This document shows, piece by piece, positions 1 to 7,599 of a stretch of 64,000 nucleotides of DNA. The DNA comes from Gardnerella leopoldii (GTDB taxonomy: Bacteria > Actinomycetota > Actinomycetes > Actinomycetales > Bifidobacteriaceae): positions 186,001 through 250,000 of the forward strand of contig NZ_CP029984.1 in NCBI RefSeq assembly GCF_003293675.1, given 5' to 3'. The translations under genes and the position numbers were made by a program. Position 1 is the stretch's first letter; each line of letters starts with the position of its first letter. The notes under the pieces were generated by a model, which saw only the letters and a program-made list of their open reading frames with translations, was not told the origin of the DNA and did not search any database.

Positions 1-516
1 CCGACTCCTAAGCGCAACGCTGCTCAGGCGCAAAAGCTTCGCCCACTAGTACCAGCAGATCGCAAGGAAAGCGCAAAACGCGCGCGTGCTCGTCTTCGCG
101 AATCTGAGAATTTGCAATACAACGCAATGCGCACTGGCGATTTGGCGCATATGCCAAAAATTGAGCAGCTTCCGTGGCGTGTGTATATTCGCGATTACGT
201 GGATGCTCGAATTAATATTGGCGAGTTTTTCATACCAGTTGCAGTGCTGATTATGATTTGCTTGTTTGCGCTATCTAAGTTTGTGATTGTTTATTTTGTT
301 TTTGCAGTGTTCTTGTACGCGTATTTGTTTGCATCTGTAATTGACATGTTTGTTATGTGGCGTAAGTTGCGTAAGGAGCTGATTCGTCGTTTTGGTGATG
401 TGGCTGTGTCGCGCAAGTCGCGTTCCGGCATGTACGCATTCAGCCGCGCTATGCAGCTTCGTCGCTGGCGTTTGCCTAAGCCGAGTAGCGCAAAGCGTGG
501 TAACTGGCCGAAGTAA
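1..516 (+). CDS. DUF3043 family membrane protein, 5' end missing
   Basis: The reading frame is open from base 1 and ends in TAA at 514-516, so only the last 171 residues are in the window. The visible N-terminal part is rich in Lys, Arg and Ala. It is followed by a conserved block containing RDYVDARINIGEFFIPVAV and two hydrophobic segments, then a basic C-terminus. This matches the actinobacterial DUF3043 family as I remember it, a small two-helix inner-membrane protein with no assigned function. A DUF4191 gene follows 93 bp downstream on the same strand. An internal TTG at 112 could be mistaken for a start, but the in-frame sequence upstream reads as normal protein. Confidence 0.75.
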   Translation, partial: PTPKRNAAQAQKLRPLVPADRKESAKRARARLRESENLQYNAMRTGDLAHMPKIEQLPWRVYIRDYVDARINIGEFFIPVAVLIMICLFALSKFVIVYFVFAVFLYAYLFASVIDMFVMWRKLRKELIRRFGDVAVSRKSRSGMYAFSRAMQLRRWRLPKPSSAKRGNWPK

Positions 517-609
517 GTGCAAAAGTAAGTGCAAATTTATTAATATTTGCACAAGCTACTATTATTATTTGGGATACTCAAAATAACGCGAATATTATGG
601 GGTAAACGC

Positions 610-1443
610 ATGGCACAAGATAAAGCACAAAGCAAATCGCAAGGCGCGTCGAAGGGTGCGACGCAAGGCATGAAGCAGACTAAGAAAAAGCAGGGCATGT
701 TCTCGCAGATCATACGTATTTATAAGTACACGCATTCTGACGATAAGCAGCTGCCTCTGTGGTTGTCTTGCGCGTTTGCTGCGCCGATTTTGGTTGCTGT
801 AATTCTTGGAATTGCATCTCGTTGGTCCATTTTGATGTGGATTATGATGCTTATTACAGCGGTGATGCTTGGTTTGCTGCTGTTTACTGTTGTGCTTACG
901 AAGCGTGCAGATAAAGTTGGTTACGCAAAGTTGGAAGGTCGTCCGGGTGCGGCTGCCGGCATTATTTCTGCGATTAATAAGGGCGGTTTTACTTTTCCGC
1001 AGCAGCCTGTGTGGGTGGATGCGCGCACGAAGGATGCGCTTTGGCGAGGCACTGGTTTTAACGGAATTTTCCTCGTTGGTGAGGGTAATTACGAGCGTTT
1101 AATGCATGCTATGGATCGACAGGAGCACGCTATTAAAAGCGTTACTGCCGGATCTAATATACCTGTATACCGTATTGCTGTTGGTAATGGCGAAAATCAG
1201 GTGAAGCTTAAAGAATTGCGCGGAAAGGTGTTGCGCTCGAAGACGCTACAGCCTGTGAAGCACAAGTTTGCGTTGTTTGATAAAATTCATCCGAACCGCC
1301 GATTCTTCCTTACTAAGACGGAGCTTGCGATTTTGAATGAGCGTTTGCGCACGTTGCAAAGCAAGAGTGGATTTGGCATTCCGAAGGGAATCGATCCAAC
1401 GCGTCCGCAGCGCATCAGCCGTCGTGCAATGCGCGGTAAGTAA
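610..1443 (+). CDS. DUF4191 family membrane protein
   Basis: This encodes 277 residues from ATG 610. An upstream in-frame TTG at 547 is less likely because it would add a tail with no protein character. The first 25 residues are Lys/Gln/Ser rich, then come QMFSQIIRIYKYTHSDD-like sequence and two membrane segments (about residues 48-90, LPLWLSCAFAAPILVAVILG and a second helix). A cytoplasmic domain with the conserved block KVGYAKLEGRPGAAAGI follows. These features fit the actinobacterial DUF4191 family, whose function is not known. It probably shares a transcript with the DUF3043 gene before it. A family A repeat array starts about 75 bp after the stop and may end transcription. Confidence 0.8.
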   Translation: MAQDKAQSKSQGASKGATQGMKQTKKKQGMFSQIIRIYKYTHSDDKQLPLWLSCAFAAPILVAVILGIASRWSILMWIMMLITAVMLGLLLFTVVLTKRADKVGYAKLEGRPGAAAGIISAINKGGFTFPQQPVWVDARTKDALWRGTGFNGIFLVGEGNYERLMHAMDRQEHAIKSVTAGSNIPVYRIAVGNGENQVKLKELRGKVLRSKTLQPVKHKFALFDKIHPNRRFFLTKTELAILNERLRTLQSKSGFGIPKGIDPTRPQRISRRAMRGK

Positions 1444-1516
1444 ATTATTCTTGCGACGGATTGGCGACAGTTACTTTACGTAAATGTGAAGGAACTATCG
1501 CTTTTTGGTGAGATTT

Positions 1517-1663
1517 CGACATTTTCTGTACACAGCTGCACAGTTTCTGCCGGGATTGCGCGCGCAGGCGGCATAAACTGTACGCGGTTGTAAAGTTTCT
1601 GCCGTTTTTTGGTGCGCAAGCGACCTTTATTTTACACGCGCGTAAAGTTTCTGTCGTTTTTCG
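1517..1663 (+). repeat. Family A palindromic repeat array (copy A1)
   Basis: Three repeat units end in TTTCTGCCG or TTTCTGTCG at about 1552, 1604 and 1656. One unit has the full imperfect palindrome, with CGGCATAAACT and AGTTTCTGCCG as arms around about 14 bases, followed by six T. On the + strand this resembles an intrinsic terminator and lies downstream of the DUF4191 gene. Related arrays lie at 5628, 6999, 7265, 8688, 19299, 34829 and 45963. Confidence 0.75.
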
Positions 1664-1685
1664 TTACTGGTGCAGATGGGTGACT

Positions 1686-1905
1686 GCGCGCGCTGTGCTG
1701 CGCTCAAGCATGTCGTCGCGCGCACAAAACACAACCGAATTCCCAATAAACTACCATGCAAACCTGCCCTGCCTTCGTCAATCGAGACGAAGGCAGACCT
1801 CGCTTGCGTTGAAAGCACACCGTGCTTTCAACCCTGAGCAAGCTCGGCGCTCCGAGTTGCTTTCGCGCGCTCTGTGCTGCGCTCAAGCATGTCGTCGCGC
1901 CCGCG
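1686..1905 (+). repeat. Family B structured repeat (copy B1) with flanking direct repeats
   Basis: A segment of about 140 bp (1724-1864) is bounded by two near-identical stretches of about 34 bp at 1686-1723 and 1865-1900, both containing CTGTGCTGCGCTCAAGCATG. Inside are three successive hairpins: CTGCCTTCGTC/GACGAAGGCAG, GTTGAAAGCAC/GTGCTTTCAAC and CTCGG/CCGAG. Other copies lie at 5857-6015 (same orientation), 6832-6996 and 8496-8690 (inverted). Size and structure suggest a non-autonomous mobile element, but no target duplication was proven. Confidence 0.65.
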
Positions 1906-1948
1906 TTTGGAGGGTTGGCGTCTACGCGCTGCCGTACAATCGTCAATC

Positions 1949-2047
1949 GACACGGGTGCTCTGTGTTTTCGCTTATGTAAGCGTGAACATTCAGAGCTGA
2001 GAGAAAACCGCTTGAACGTGAATCCGGGTAATACCGGCGCACGGAGG
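1949..2047 (+). promoter_or_regulatory. TPP riboswitch (THI element)
   Basis: The conserved thiamine pyrophosphate aptamer parts appear in order: the 5' strand CACGGGTGC at 1951, GCTGAGAG at about 1995, the CTTGAACGTGA segment at 2011, and TCCGGGTAATACCGGCG with its closing CACGGAGG around 2022-2046. They match the known TPP aptamer order (helix P1 5', CUGAGA bulge, the UGAUC/UAAUACCGGCG region). It lies about 180 bp upstream of the ykoE-type gene on the same strand. This supports thiamine-repressed expression of the ECF transporter. A hairpin with arms GCACGG/CCGTGC at 2039-2063 could be part of the expression platform. Confidence 0.9.
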
Positions 2048-2088
2048 TCTGTTTTTCCCGTGCCTGGAGAGGTGTTGCAAGGTTTCTT

Positions 2089-2196
2089 TGTAACGCAAAG
2101 TATTGCATGTAACGCATCGCAATGTAACGCGTTTGACGCACAGCATCGTAATGTACACATGTAACGCAAAATATTGCATTGCGCACAATGTAACGC
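2089..2196. repeat. TGTAACGC short repeats in the ykoE leader
   Basis: The octamer TGTAACGC occurs five times, at 2089, 2108, 2123, 2160 and 2189, interleaved with TATTGCAT-like words. It lies between the TPP aptamer and the ykoE start. It could be a protein-binding array or part of the riboswitch output structure. Confidence 0.7.
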
Positions 2197-2228
2197 ATTG
2201 CAACACGTAACAAGAAAGGCACATTTTT

Positions 2229-2837
2229 ATGTCAGAAGAAAATTATCAGTCCAACATGCAGTGGCGTGTTGCAGACATCGCAGTTGCTTCCGTAATTGGC
2301 GTTGTTTCTGCTTTTATTTATTGGGTTGTTGCCATTTTTAGTGAGGTTCCATGGACTGCGCTAAACAGCATTCTTCCAGGTTTTGCAGGTCTTATTAACG
2401 GTCTTTGGCTCTTCGCTGCTCCTTTGGCCGCAGTAATCGTGCGTAAGCCGGGTGCTGCTATTTACGCTGAAGTCGTAGCTGGCGTGCTCGAAGCTTTGAT
2501 GGGCAATCAGTGGGGTGGTGCTGAAACCTTCGCTATTGCAGTGGTTCAGGGTCTGTTTGCTGAAATTGCGTTCATTATTTTCGCTTACAAGAAGTGGAAT
2601 TTGAACACAATGATTCTTTCCGGCGCATTGACTGGCATTGGTTGCTGGGGTTACACCTTCCTCGGTAAGTTGCAGGCTGTTAGCGTATTTGGCAAGTATG
2701 GTCTTCCATACTTCGCCAGCACAGTGGTTTCCGGAATTGTGTTTGCTGGTGTTTTAATGTGGTTCTTGTATGTGGGAATCGCTAAGACCGGCGCGTTGGA
2801 TCAGTTTGCGTCCGGTCGCGAAATACGCGAAAAATAG
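2229..2837 (+). CDS. ykoE: ECF transporter S component, YkoE type (thiamine or HMP uptake)
   Basis: The protein has 202 residues and is strongly hydrophobic, with five to six membrane segments. It begins with a short polar stretch, then QWRVADIAVASVIGVVSAF. It carries the family signature PGFAGLINGLWLFAAPLAAVIVRKPGAA around residues 55-85. YkoE proteins are substrate-binding S components that pair with YkoD (ATPases) and YkoC (EcfT) to import thiamine or its hydroxymethylpyrimidine precursor. The start ATG at 2229 has AAGAAAGGCAC upstream. A TPP riboswitch in the leader and the fused ATPase/EcfT gene 53 bp downstream support the assignment. A diverged paralogue lies at 60390-61070. The exact substrate is inferred. 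Confidence 0.88.
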   Translation: MSEENYQSNMQWRVADIAVASVIGVVSAFIYWVVAIFSEVPWTALNSILPGFAGLINGLWLFAAPLAAVIVRKPGAAIYAEVVAGVLEALMGNQWGGAETFAIAVVQGLFAEIAFIIFAYKKWNLNTMILSGALTGIGCWGYTFLGKLQAVSVFGKYGLPYFASTVVSGIVFAGVLMWFLYVGIAKTGALDQFASGREIREK

Positions 2838-2890
2838 CGAATAACGTATTCGCAAAAATTAAAATCTATCATTGCCATAAAGGATTTACT

Positions 2891-5605
2891 ATGCCTGATG
2901 CTGTTAAATCGCAAGAATCTGAAACTTTCCTTCCATCAGCTTCGAGCGATTGCAATAGTGACAGCAGCGCTAATAACGCTAATAAAGCTAATAATGCTGA
3001 GCTTCGTTTTGAGCATTGGGGTTATCGTCATGCTTCCCGTCGCGCTTTTGCTGTGCGCGGGTTGGACCTCACGATTAAGGCGGGGCAGCGCGTGTTGCTG
3101 CTTGGTGCGTCAGGCATCGGTAAATCCACGATTTTAAGTGGTGCGGCAGGTCTTATTGGCAATGATTTTGTGGCGAAAAATAGCGCAAAAGATAGCGTAG
3201 AAAATAGCGAAGATAGCGCAAAATCCCAGCAAACCACTCTCGTCGAAGATGCCGATGGTGGTGTGAGCGAGGGTTGCGTTTTGGTTGACGGCGTGCCGGT
3301 TCGACGTGCGCGCGGTCGTGTTGGTTTGGTTTTGCAAGATCCGGATGCACAGGCGATTTTCCAGCGTTTGGGGGATAACGTTGCGTTTGGTCCGGAAAAT
3401 ATGAACGTTCCGCGCGGCGAGATTTGGGATCGCGTGCGCAAAAGTCTTAAAGAAGTTGGGTTGGATGGCTTGCAATTGCATCGCTCAACTTCGCATTTAA
3501 GTGGCGGTCAGATGCAGCGTTTGGCGCTTGCTGGCGCGCTCGCTATGCAGCCGAGTGTGCTGCTTTTGGACGAGCCGACTGCGAATTTGGATCCGGATGG
3601 CACGCAGCAGATTGTTGGTGCTGTGCGCGCGGTTTTGGATTCGACGCATGCCACGATGGTGCTTGTGGAGCATCACGCGGAGCCGTGGATTGACATGATT
3701 GACCGCGTGGTTGTGCTTGGGCTTGAGAATGATGAAGCTGCGAACGGAAAAGCTGCGAACAACGAAACCGTTCATAGCGAAACCGTTCACGACGACGATA
3801 TTGCGCGCGCGGCTTCTTCGCGCACGGTGATTGTGGCGGACGGCACGCCAGACGAGGTGTTTAATCGCACTGATTTGGACTTTGAGGATCTGGGTATTTG
3901 GCTTCCGGAGCGCTACAAGAAAAACGTAAAATCTTCTGTAAATGAATCTTCCATAAGTAATTCTTCCGCAAATGCAGAATCTTCTGAAAAATATTACGAA
4001 AACTGCAATCTAGCGGAAGGCTACGGAGAAGTGCTACTTTCCACGAAGGACCTCGCAATCAGCCATAATAGCGAGCCGATTGCGCGTCACATCAATCTTG
4101 AGTTTAAAGCCGGGCAGATTACGGCTTTGGTCGGCGCGAACGGTGCTGGAAAATCAACGCTTTCGCTCACTTTGGCTGGTCTTTTGCCGGCAGTAAGCGG
4201 CGAGGTTGTGGCGAGTGATGCTCTTGCTCAAGGCGCGAATGGTACGGATCCAATGAAGTGGAAGTCGCCTGATTTGGCGAAGCGCATTTCGTACGTTTTT
4301 CAGAATCCGGAGCATCAGTTTGCGTGTGGTTCGGTGTTGGATGAGGTTATGTTGGGGCCGCTTCGCACGGGTGTTTCGGCGGATGAGGCGCGCGCGAAGG
4401 CTCAGGAGTTGCTGAAGCGATTCCGTCTGGCTCGTTACGCGAAGGCGAATCCGTACACGCTTTCGGGAGGTGAAAAGCGTCGTCTGACTGTGGCAGCGTC
4501 GCTTGCTGCGGCTCCGCGTGTGCTGATTTTGGACGAGCCGACTTTTGGGCAGGACCGCAAAACTTGGTTGCAAATTATTCGCTTGATTGCAAGCCTTCGT
4601 AGCGAGGGTGTGAGCATTATTGTGGTGACGCACGACCGTGAGCTGGTTGAGGTGTTGGGTGCGCGCTTGGTTGAGCTTGTGCCGGATGCGAAAGCTGAAG
4701 CTGCTGAAATGAGTGCTGCTGAAATGAGTGCTGCTGAAGCAAAATCTACCGAAGCGCTTTCCGCAACTACCGGCGCAACCGACATTTCGCGCATCAAAGT
4801 GAGCGCAGTAAACAATCGCGACGAGGAAGCGAAACTTTCCAGCAAATCGCCACTTCTTGCGTCAATTAATCCAGTATTTCGCATTTTTGGAGCGTTCGCG
4901 GCTTCGATTCCGCTACTTTTTACGCTTGATTGCGTTTCTGCTTCGGTTGCGTTGCTGCTGGAATTTGTGATTTTTGCGTGCATTAAGCTTCCGCCATGGC
5001 GTGTGATTCGCCTTTCGTGGCCTGTGTGGGTGGGCGCGCCGACTTCCGCGCTCACTGTGTTACTATACGGCAAAAGTGGCGGAAATACTTGGTTCCAGTG
5101 GTGGCTGATGCATGCTACGGATCGTTCGGCTATGCTGGCTGTTGCAACTTCGCTTAGGATTTTGGCGATTGGCGTGCCGTCGATTGTGATGGTGATTGGG
5201 CTTGATGCTACGGATTTGGCAGATGCTTTCAGCCAGGTGTTGCATTTGCCGGATCGATTCGTGTACGGCGGTTTGGCTGGAATTAGGCTGTTTGGCGTGC
5301 TGCAGGATGATTGGGCGGCACTGACTGCGTCGAGGCGTTCGCGCGGTTTGGGTGATGAGCATCGCGTGAGGGCGTTCTTCCCGCAGTCGTTTGCGCTGCT
5401 TGTGCTTTCGATTCGACGTTCGACGACGCTCGCCACTGCTATGGAAGCGCGCGGTTTTGGGGGAGTTGGTGCGCGTTCGCACGCTAGGGTGAGTCGTGTG
5501 CGTGCGCGCGACTGGTGGATTTTTGCTGTGTGCGCGATTGTGCCGTCGGTTGCTGTTGCGGCTGCGCTTTACTTTGGCACCTTTGCCTTCCTCGGTGGCG
5601 CGTGA
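2891..5605 (+). CDS. Fused ECF ATPase-ATPase-EcfT protein (YkoD/YkoC type)
   Basis: This encodes 904 residues with three modules. The first ABC ATPase has Walker A GASGIGKST (about residue 72), signature LSGGQ (about 203) and LLLDEPT (about 226). The second has Walker A GANGAGKST (about 414), LSGGE (about 523) and LILDEPT (about 546). From about residue 655 a membrane EcfT domain follows, with the two Ala-Arg-Gly type coupling motifs SRRSRGLG and EARGFGG near its end. The protein would energise the YkoE S component just upstream, and possibly the orphan S component at 60390. Ser/Asn/Glu-rich linkers interrupt the first ATPase between Walker A and the Q-loop and separate the modules. The start at 2891 has AAAGGA upstream. 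ATPases and EcfT are usually separate proteins, so this is a three-part fusion. Confidence 0.9.
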   Translation: MPDAVKSQESETFLPSASSDCNSDSSANNANKANNAELRFEHWGYRHASRRAFAVRGLDLTIKAGQRVLLLGASGIGKSTILSGAAGLIGNDFVAKNSAKDSVENSEDSAKSQQTTLVEDADGGVSEGCVLVDGVPVRRARGRVGLVLQDPDAQAIFQRLGDNVAFGPENMNVPRGEIWDRVRKSLKEVGLDGLQLHRSTSHLSGGQMQRLALAGALAMQPSVLLLDEPTANLDPDGTQQIVGAVRAVLDSTHATMVLVEHHAEPWIDMIDRVVVLGLENDEAANGKAANNETVHSETVHDDDIARAASSRTVIVADGTPDEVFNRTDLDFEDLGIWLPERYKKNVKSSVNESSISNSSANAESSEKYYENCNLAEGYGEVLLSTKDLAISHNSEPIARHINLEFKAGQITALVGANGAGKSTLSLTLAGLLPAVSGEVVASDALAQGANGTDPMKWKSPDLAKRISYVFQNPEHQFACGSVLDEVMLGPLRTGVSADEARAKAQELLKRFRLARYAKANPYTLSGGEKRRLTVAASLAAAPRVLILDEPTFGQDRKTWLQIIRLIASLRSEGVSIIVVTHDRELVEVLGARLVELVPDAKAEAAEMSAAEMSAAEAKSTEALSATTGATDISRIKVSAVNNRDEEAKLSSKSPLLASINPVFRIFGAFAASIPLLFTLDCVSASVALLLEFVIFACIKLPPWRVIRLSWPVWVGAPTSALTVLLYGKSGGNTWFQWWLMHATDRSAMLAVATSLRILAIGVPSIVMVIGLDATDLADAFSQVLHLPDRFVYGGLAGIRLFGVLQDDWAALTASRRSRGLGDEHRVRAFFPQSFALLVLSIRRSTTLATAMEARGFGGVGARSHARVSRVRARDWWIFAVCAIVPSVAVAAALYFGTFAFLGGA

Positions 5606-5627
5606 TGGCTGCGTGCGCGATTGCGTG

Positions 5628-5833
5628 CGCAGGCGGCATAAACTGCGCGCTCCTGTAAGGTTTCTGCCGTTTTTTGCTGCACAGGCGGCATAAACTGTGC
5701 GTGCCTGTAAAATTTCTGCCGTTTTTTGGCGCGTAGGCGACATTTATTTTACATGGCTGCACAGTTTCTGCCGTTTTTTCGTGCGTAGCCGACCTTTCCT
5801 TTACACCGCTGTAAAGTTTCTGCCGCTTTTTGC
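5628..5833 (+). repeat. Family A palindromic repeat array (copy A2)
   Basis: Four consecutive units, each ending in TTTCTGCCG followed by T runs, begin about 22 bp after the stop of the ATPase/EcfT gene. The first two have the complete palindrome starting GCGGCATAAACTG. In this position the array may act as terminator of the ykoE transcript. Confidence 0.75.
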
Positions 5834-5856
5834 TTCGCATCCCCAGTCACAATCTA

Positions 5857-6015
5857 GTTTTTAAAGCACAACCATACTAACCTGCCCTGCCTTCGTAATA
5901 AAGCCGCAGGCAGACCTCGCTTGCGTTGAAAGCACACTGTGCTTTCAACCCTGAGCAAGCTTGGTGCTCCGAGTTACTTTCGCGCGCGCTGTGCTGCGCT
6001 CAAGCAGGTCGTCAG
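5857..6015 (+). repeat. Family B structured repeat (copy B2)
   Basis: This has the same order as B1: AACCTGCCCTGCCTTCG, GTTGAAAGCACAC/GTGCTTTCAAC, then the CTGTGCTGCGCTCAAGCAGG end. The first hairpin is altered (CTGCCTTCG against CCGCAGGCAG). It stops about 36 bp before tRNA-Arg(CCG). Confidence 0.65.
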
Positions 6016-6051
6016 CGCATCCTCACTAGCGTGTATACTTTCTCGAGTTGC

Positions 6052-6124
6052 GGGCTTGTAGCTCAGTGGATAGAGCGTCTGCCTCCGGAGCAGAAGGTCG
6101 TGGGTTCGAACCCCATTAAGCCCA
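6052..6124 (+). tRNA. tRNA-Arg (anticodon CCG)
   Basis: A full cloverleaf can be drawn: acceptor GGGCTTG with TAAGCCC, D-arm GCTC/GAGC, anticodon stem TCTGC/GCAGA with loop CTCCGGA, and T-arm GTGGG/CCCAT around TTCGAAC. CCA is not encoded. A TATACT box lies at 6034-6039. The gene marks the left edge of the accessory patch that runs to about 9.7 kb. Confidence 0.95.
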
Positions 6125-6153
6125 CTTTTGATTTTCTACTTTCCCTACTTTCC

Positions 6154-6429
6154 CTACTTATCGTCGTAGTGGCCTCTGCAGGCGTAGATTATAATCGAGT
6201 CATCTGTAAATGAGTAAACGATTCTATCCTTATCGTTTACTCGTCTACTCCAGCAGCCAGAATAGTTTCCTTTGAGTGGTTCAGGCTTACCTTTTCCGTC
6301 TATTGGATTCCGCATAATCTCTTTAATAATATTGTTGAGCTTTTTGCGAGTCTTATTATCGCTTTCCCAATAGAGATAGTCGTTCCAGGCATCTGGAGTC
6401 CAAGCAATCTTTCTCATTGTTTGAACCAT
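6154..6429 (-). CDS. yoeB: YoeB-type mRNA interferase toxin
   Basis: The 91-residue product reads as a close YoeB relative. The active-site residues known from E. coli YoeB (Glu46, Arg65, His83, Tyr84) correspond to Glu50 in GKGKPEPLKG, Arg69 in NDKDRIVYSFTDDS, and His87-Tyr88 in ACRGHYDDK. YoeB acts on translating ribosomes and cleaves mRNA, and is neutralised by its partner antitoxin. The gene starts 5 bp after the antitoxin stop, so the pair forms one operon transcribed on the minus strand toward tRNA-Arg. Start ATG 6429 has AGGA close by. A second ATG at 6417 gives the more usual 87-residue length. Confidence 0.92.
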   Translation of the reverse strand: MVQTMRKIAWTPDAWNDYLYWESDNKTRKKLNNIIKEIMRNPIDGKGKPEPLKGNYSGCWSRRVNDKDRIVYSFTDDSIIIYACRGHYDDK

Positions 6430-6434
6430 ACGTC

Positions 6435-6710
6435 CTAATTCATTATTAGATTGTGCTCTTCGAGCTTGATGGTTCCATTTCTCACGCCGTCAATCTGCGA
6501 TTTCAAATATGCTTGATTTGACGGTTCGTAAAACGGATCTAGCGAAAAATCTAGCGGTATCCTCTTTTCGCGACCAATAGTTTTAATAAACACGTTCAGC
6601 GCGGCGCTCATAGAGATTCCGAGCTCTTTGCAAACTCGTTCCGCGTTGAGTTTGTCTTCTTTCTTTGCTCGAAAGTTTACGTTTACTATATCTGTTGTTG
6701 CTGTAGTCAT
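6435..6710 (-). CDS. relB: RelB/DinJ family antitoxin
   Basis: The 91-residue product begins MTTATTDIVNVNFRAKKEDK. A ribbon-helix-helix-like N-terminus follows, with CKELGISMSAALNVFIK around residues 25-42, as in RelB/DinJ antitoxins, and then a charged C-terminal toxin-binding part. Start ATG 6710 is preceded by AGGAGTCAAA. Longer readings upstream run into a family B repeat and are rejected. The leader contains an inverted repeat of TATACT and AGTATG (about 6749-6768), a plausible operator for autoregulation by the antitoxin complex. The pair is flanked by repeats and a tRNA gene, which suggests acquisition as a cassette. Confidence 0.88.
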   Translation of the reverse strand: MTTATTDIVNVNFRAKKEDKLNAERVCKELGISMSAALNVFIKTIGREKRIPLDFSLDPFYEPSNQAYLKSQIDGVRNGTIKLEEHNLIMN

Positions 6711-6831
6711 TTTGACTCCTATGTCTATGGTGAATTTTGTACTTTTTCTCATACTCTCATATAAGTATACAATAATTCTATATAATGTAACGTAAATATC
6801 ATTAATTATGCAAGCAATTATTGATGATTTT

Positions 6832-6996
6832 AGCGCGCGACGACCTGCCTGAGCGCTGCGATTTAGCGCGCGAAAGCAACTCGGAGCGCCGAGCTTGCTT
6901 AGGGTTGAAAGCACGGTGTGCTTTCAACGCAAGCGAGGACGTGAACGCGGCTAATCCGCGCGAGCGACACGACCTGCCTTTTCGCTTGGAGCGTAG
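6832..6996 (-). repeat. Family B structured repeat (copy B3, inverted, partial)
   Basis: Read on the minus strand it contains the GTTGAAAGCACACC/GTGCTTTCAACCC hairpin, CTCGGCGCTCCGAG and the terminal GCTCAGGCAGGTCGTCGCGC. The CTGCCTTCGTC hairpin is replaced by unrelated sequence at 6940-6990. It lies directly upstream of the antitoxin promoter region. Confidence 0.6.
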
Positions 6997-6998
6997 CG

Positions 6999-7131
6999 CG
7001 CGGCTGCACAGTTTCTGTCGCAATTCCGTCATTTCGCGACATTTATTTTACGCGGCTGCACAGTTTCTGTCGCTTTTTGCCGCGTAGCCGACTTTTTCTT
7101 TACACGGCTGTAAAGTTTCTGCCGTTTTATC
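6999..7131 (+). repeat. Family A palindromic repeat array (copy A3)
   Basis: Three units end in TTTCTGTCG or TTTCTGCCG, each preceded by CTGCACAG or CTGTAAAG. The array joins copy B3 directly, so families A and B are next to each other here as they are at 1.5-1.9 kb, 5.6-6.0 kb and 8.5-9.0 kb. Confidence 0.7.
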
Positions 7132-7161
7132 GCGCGTAGCAGACCCTTATTTGTACTGTTA

Positions 7162-7190
7162 TTGACAGTCGGATATGTGAAAGATAGAAT
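7162..7190 (+). promoter_or_regulatory. Strong sigma70-type promoter for a candidate small RNA
   Basis: A perfect -35 TTGACA at 7162-7167 is followed by a 17-bp spacer and -10 TAGAAT at 7185-7190. No start codon with a ribosome site follows before the terminator at 7222-7263. Confidence 0.7.
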
Positions 7191-7196
7191 TGAAAA

Positions 7197-7263
7197 CGCT
7201 TGAAAACCTTAGGTTTTTGGGGGGGCGGATGTGCGAGAGCGCGTCTGCCCCGATTTTTTTTTT
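7197..7263 (+). ncRNA. Candidate small RNA, about 65 nt
   Basis: The predicted start is about 7 bases after the -10 TAGAAT. The transcript would first fold AAAACC-TTA-GGTTTT (7202-7216). It would then form a long stem, GGGGCGGATGTGC paired with GCGCGTCTGCCCC around a GAGA loop (7222-7251), with ten T at 7254-7263. A consensus promoter, two hairpins and an ideal intrinsic terminator without an ORF make a free-standing small RNA the simplest reading. The alternative is a promoter fragment with an attenuator left from a deleted gene. A run of seven G (7219-7225) lies between the two hairpins. Confidence 0.55.
7222..7263 (+). terminator. Intrinsic terminator of the candidate small RNA
   Basis: A 13-bp stem with GAGA tetraloop spans 7222-7251 and is followed by GA and ten T. 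Confidence 0.8.
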
Positions 7264-7264
7264 G

Positions 7265-7348
7265 CCGCGCAAACGACTTTTTCTGTACACGCGCGTAAAG
7301 TTTCTGCCGCTTTTTGGTGCGCGTAGGCGACATAAACTGCGCGCGGTT
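7265..7348 (+). repeat. Family A repeat units (copy A4)
   Basis: One complete unit ends in TTTCTGCCG plus T5, followed by the GGCGACATAAACTGCGCGCGG half of another. It immediately follows the small-RNA terminator. Confidence 0.65.
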
Positions 7349-7472
7349 GAGTCGTTTCGGTCGTGCCTGTCTACTCGTTGCTTTTCCTGCACTGTTTTGT
7401 AGAATAGTTGTATATGCGCTGATGCGTTTAAACGATGCGTTTATATGTGATTTGCGTGATTTTAGTAACTTA

Positions 7473-7507
7473 GTGATTTGTTTCTGTGATTTGTTTCTGT
7501 GATTTTG
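7473..7507. repeat. 13-bp tandem repeat upstream of the ORF6N gene
   Basis: GTGATTTGTTTCT is present twice in tandem (7473-7498), with a third partial copy GTGATTTT. Confidence 0.7.
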
Positions 7508-7599
7508 CAGTGTTGCTTGTGATTTATGGGTCTTGTGTTAGAAGTTACGTTTTTGTTGCACTGCGCTAGGTTTTACGTACATTTTTTAGGAGGGGTTTT

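Noticed and set aside
4435..5436. 333-codon minus-strand frame
   Set aside because: It lies fully inside the EcfT-fusion gene on the other strand, and shows no recognisable domain.
5063..5743. Long minus-strand open frame rich in Arg, Ser and Thr
   Set aside because: It is antisense to the end of the ATPase/EcfT gene and runs into a family A array. Composition and lack of a ribosome site indicate a shadow frame.
7219..7225. G7 run as a fourth phase-variable tract
   Set aside because: It is shorter, lies inside the candidate small RNA rather than between promoter boxes, and overlaps the start of the terminator stem.
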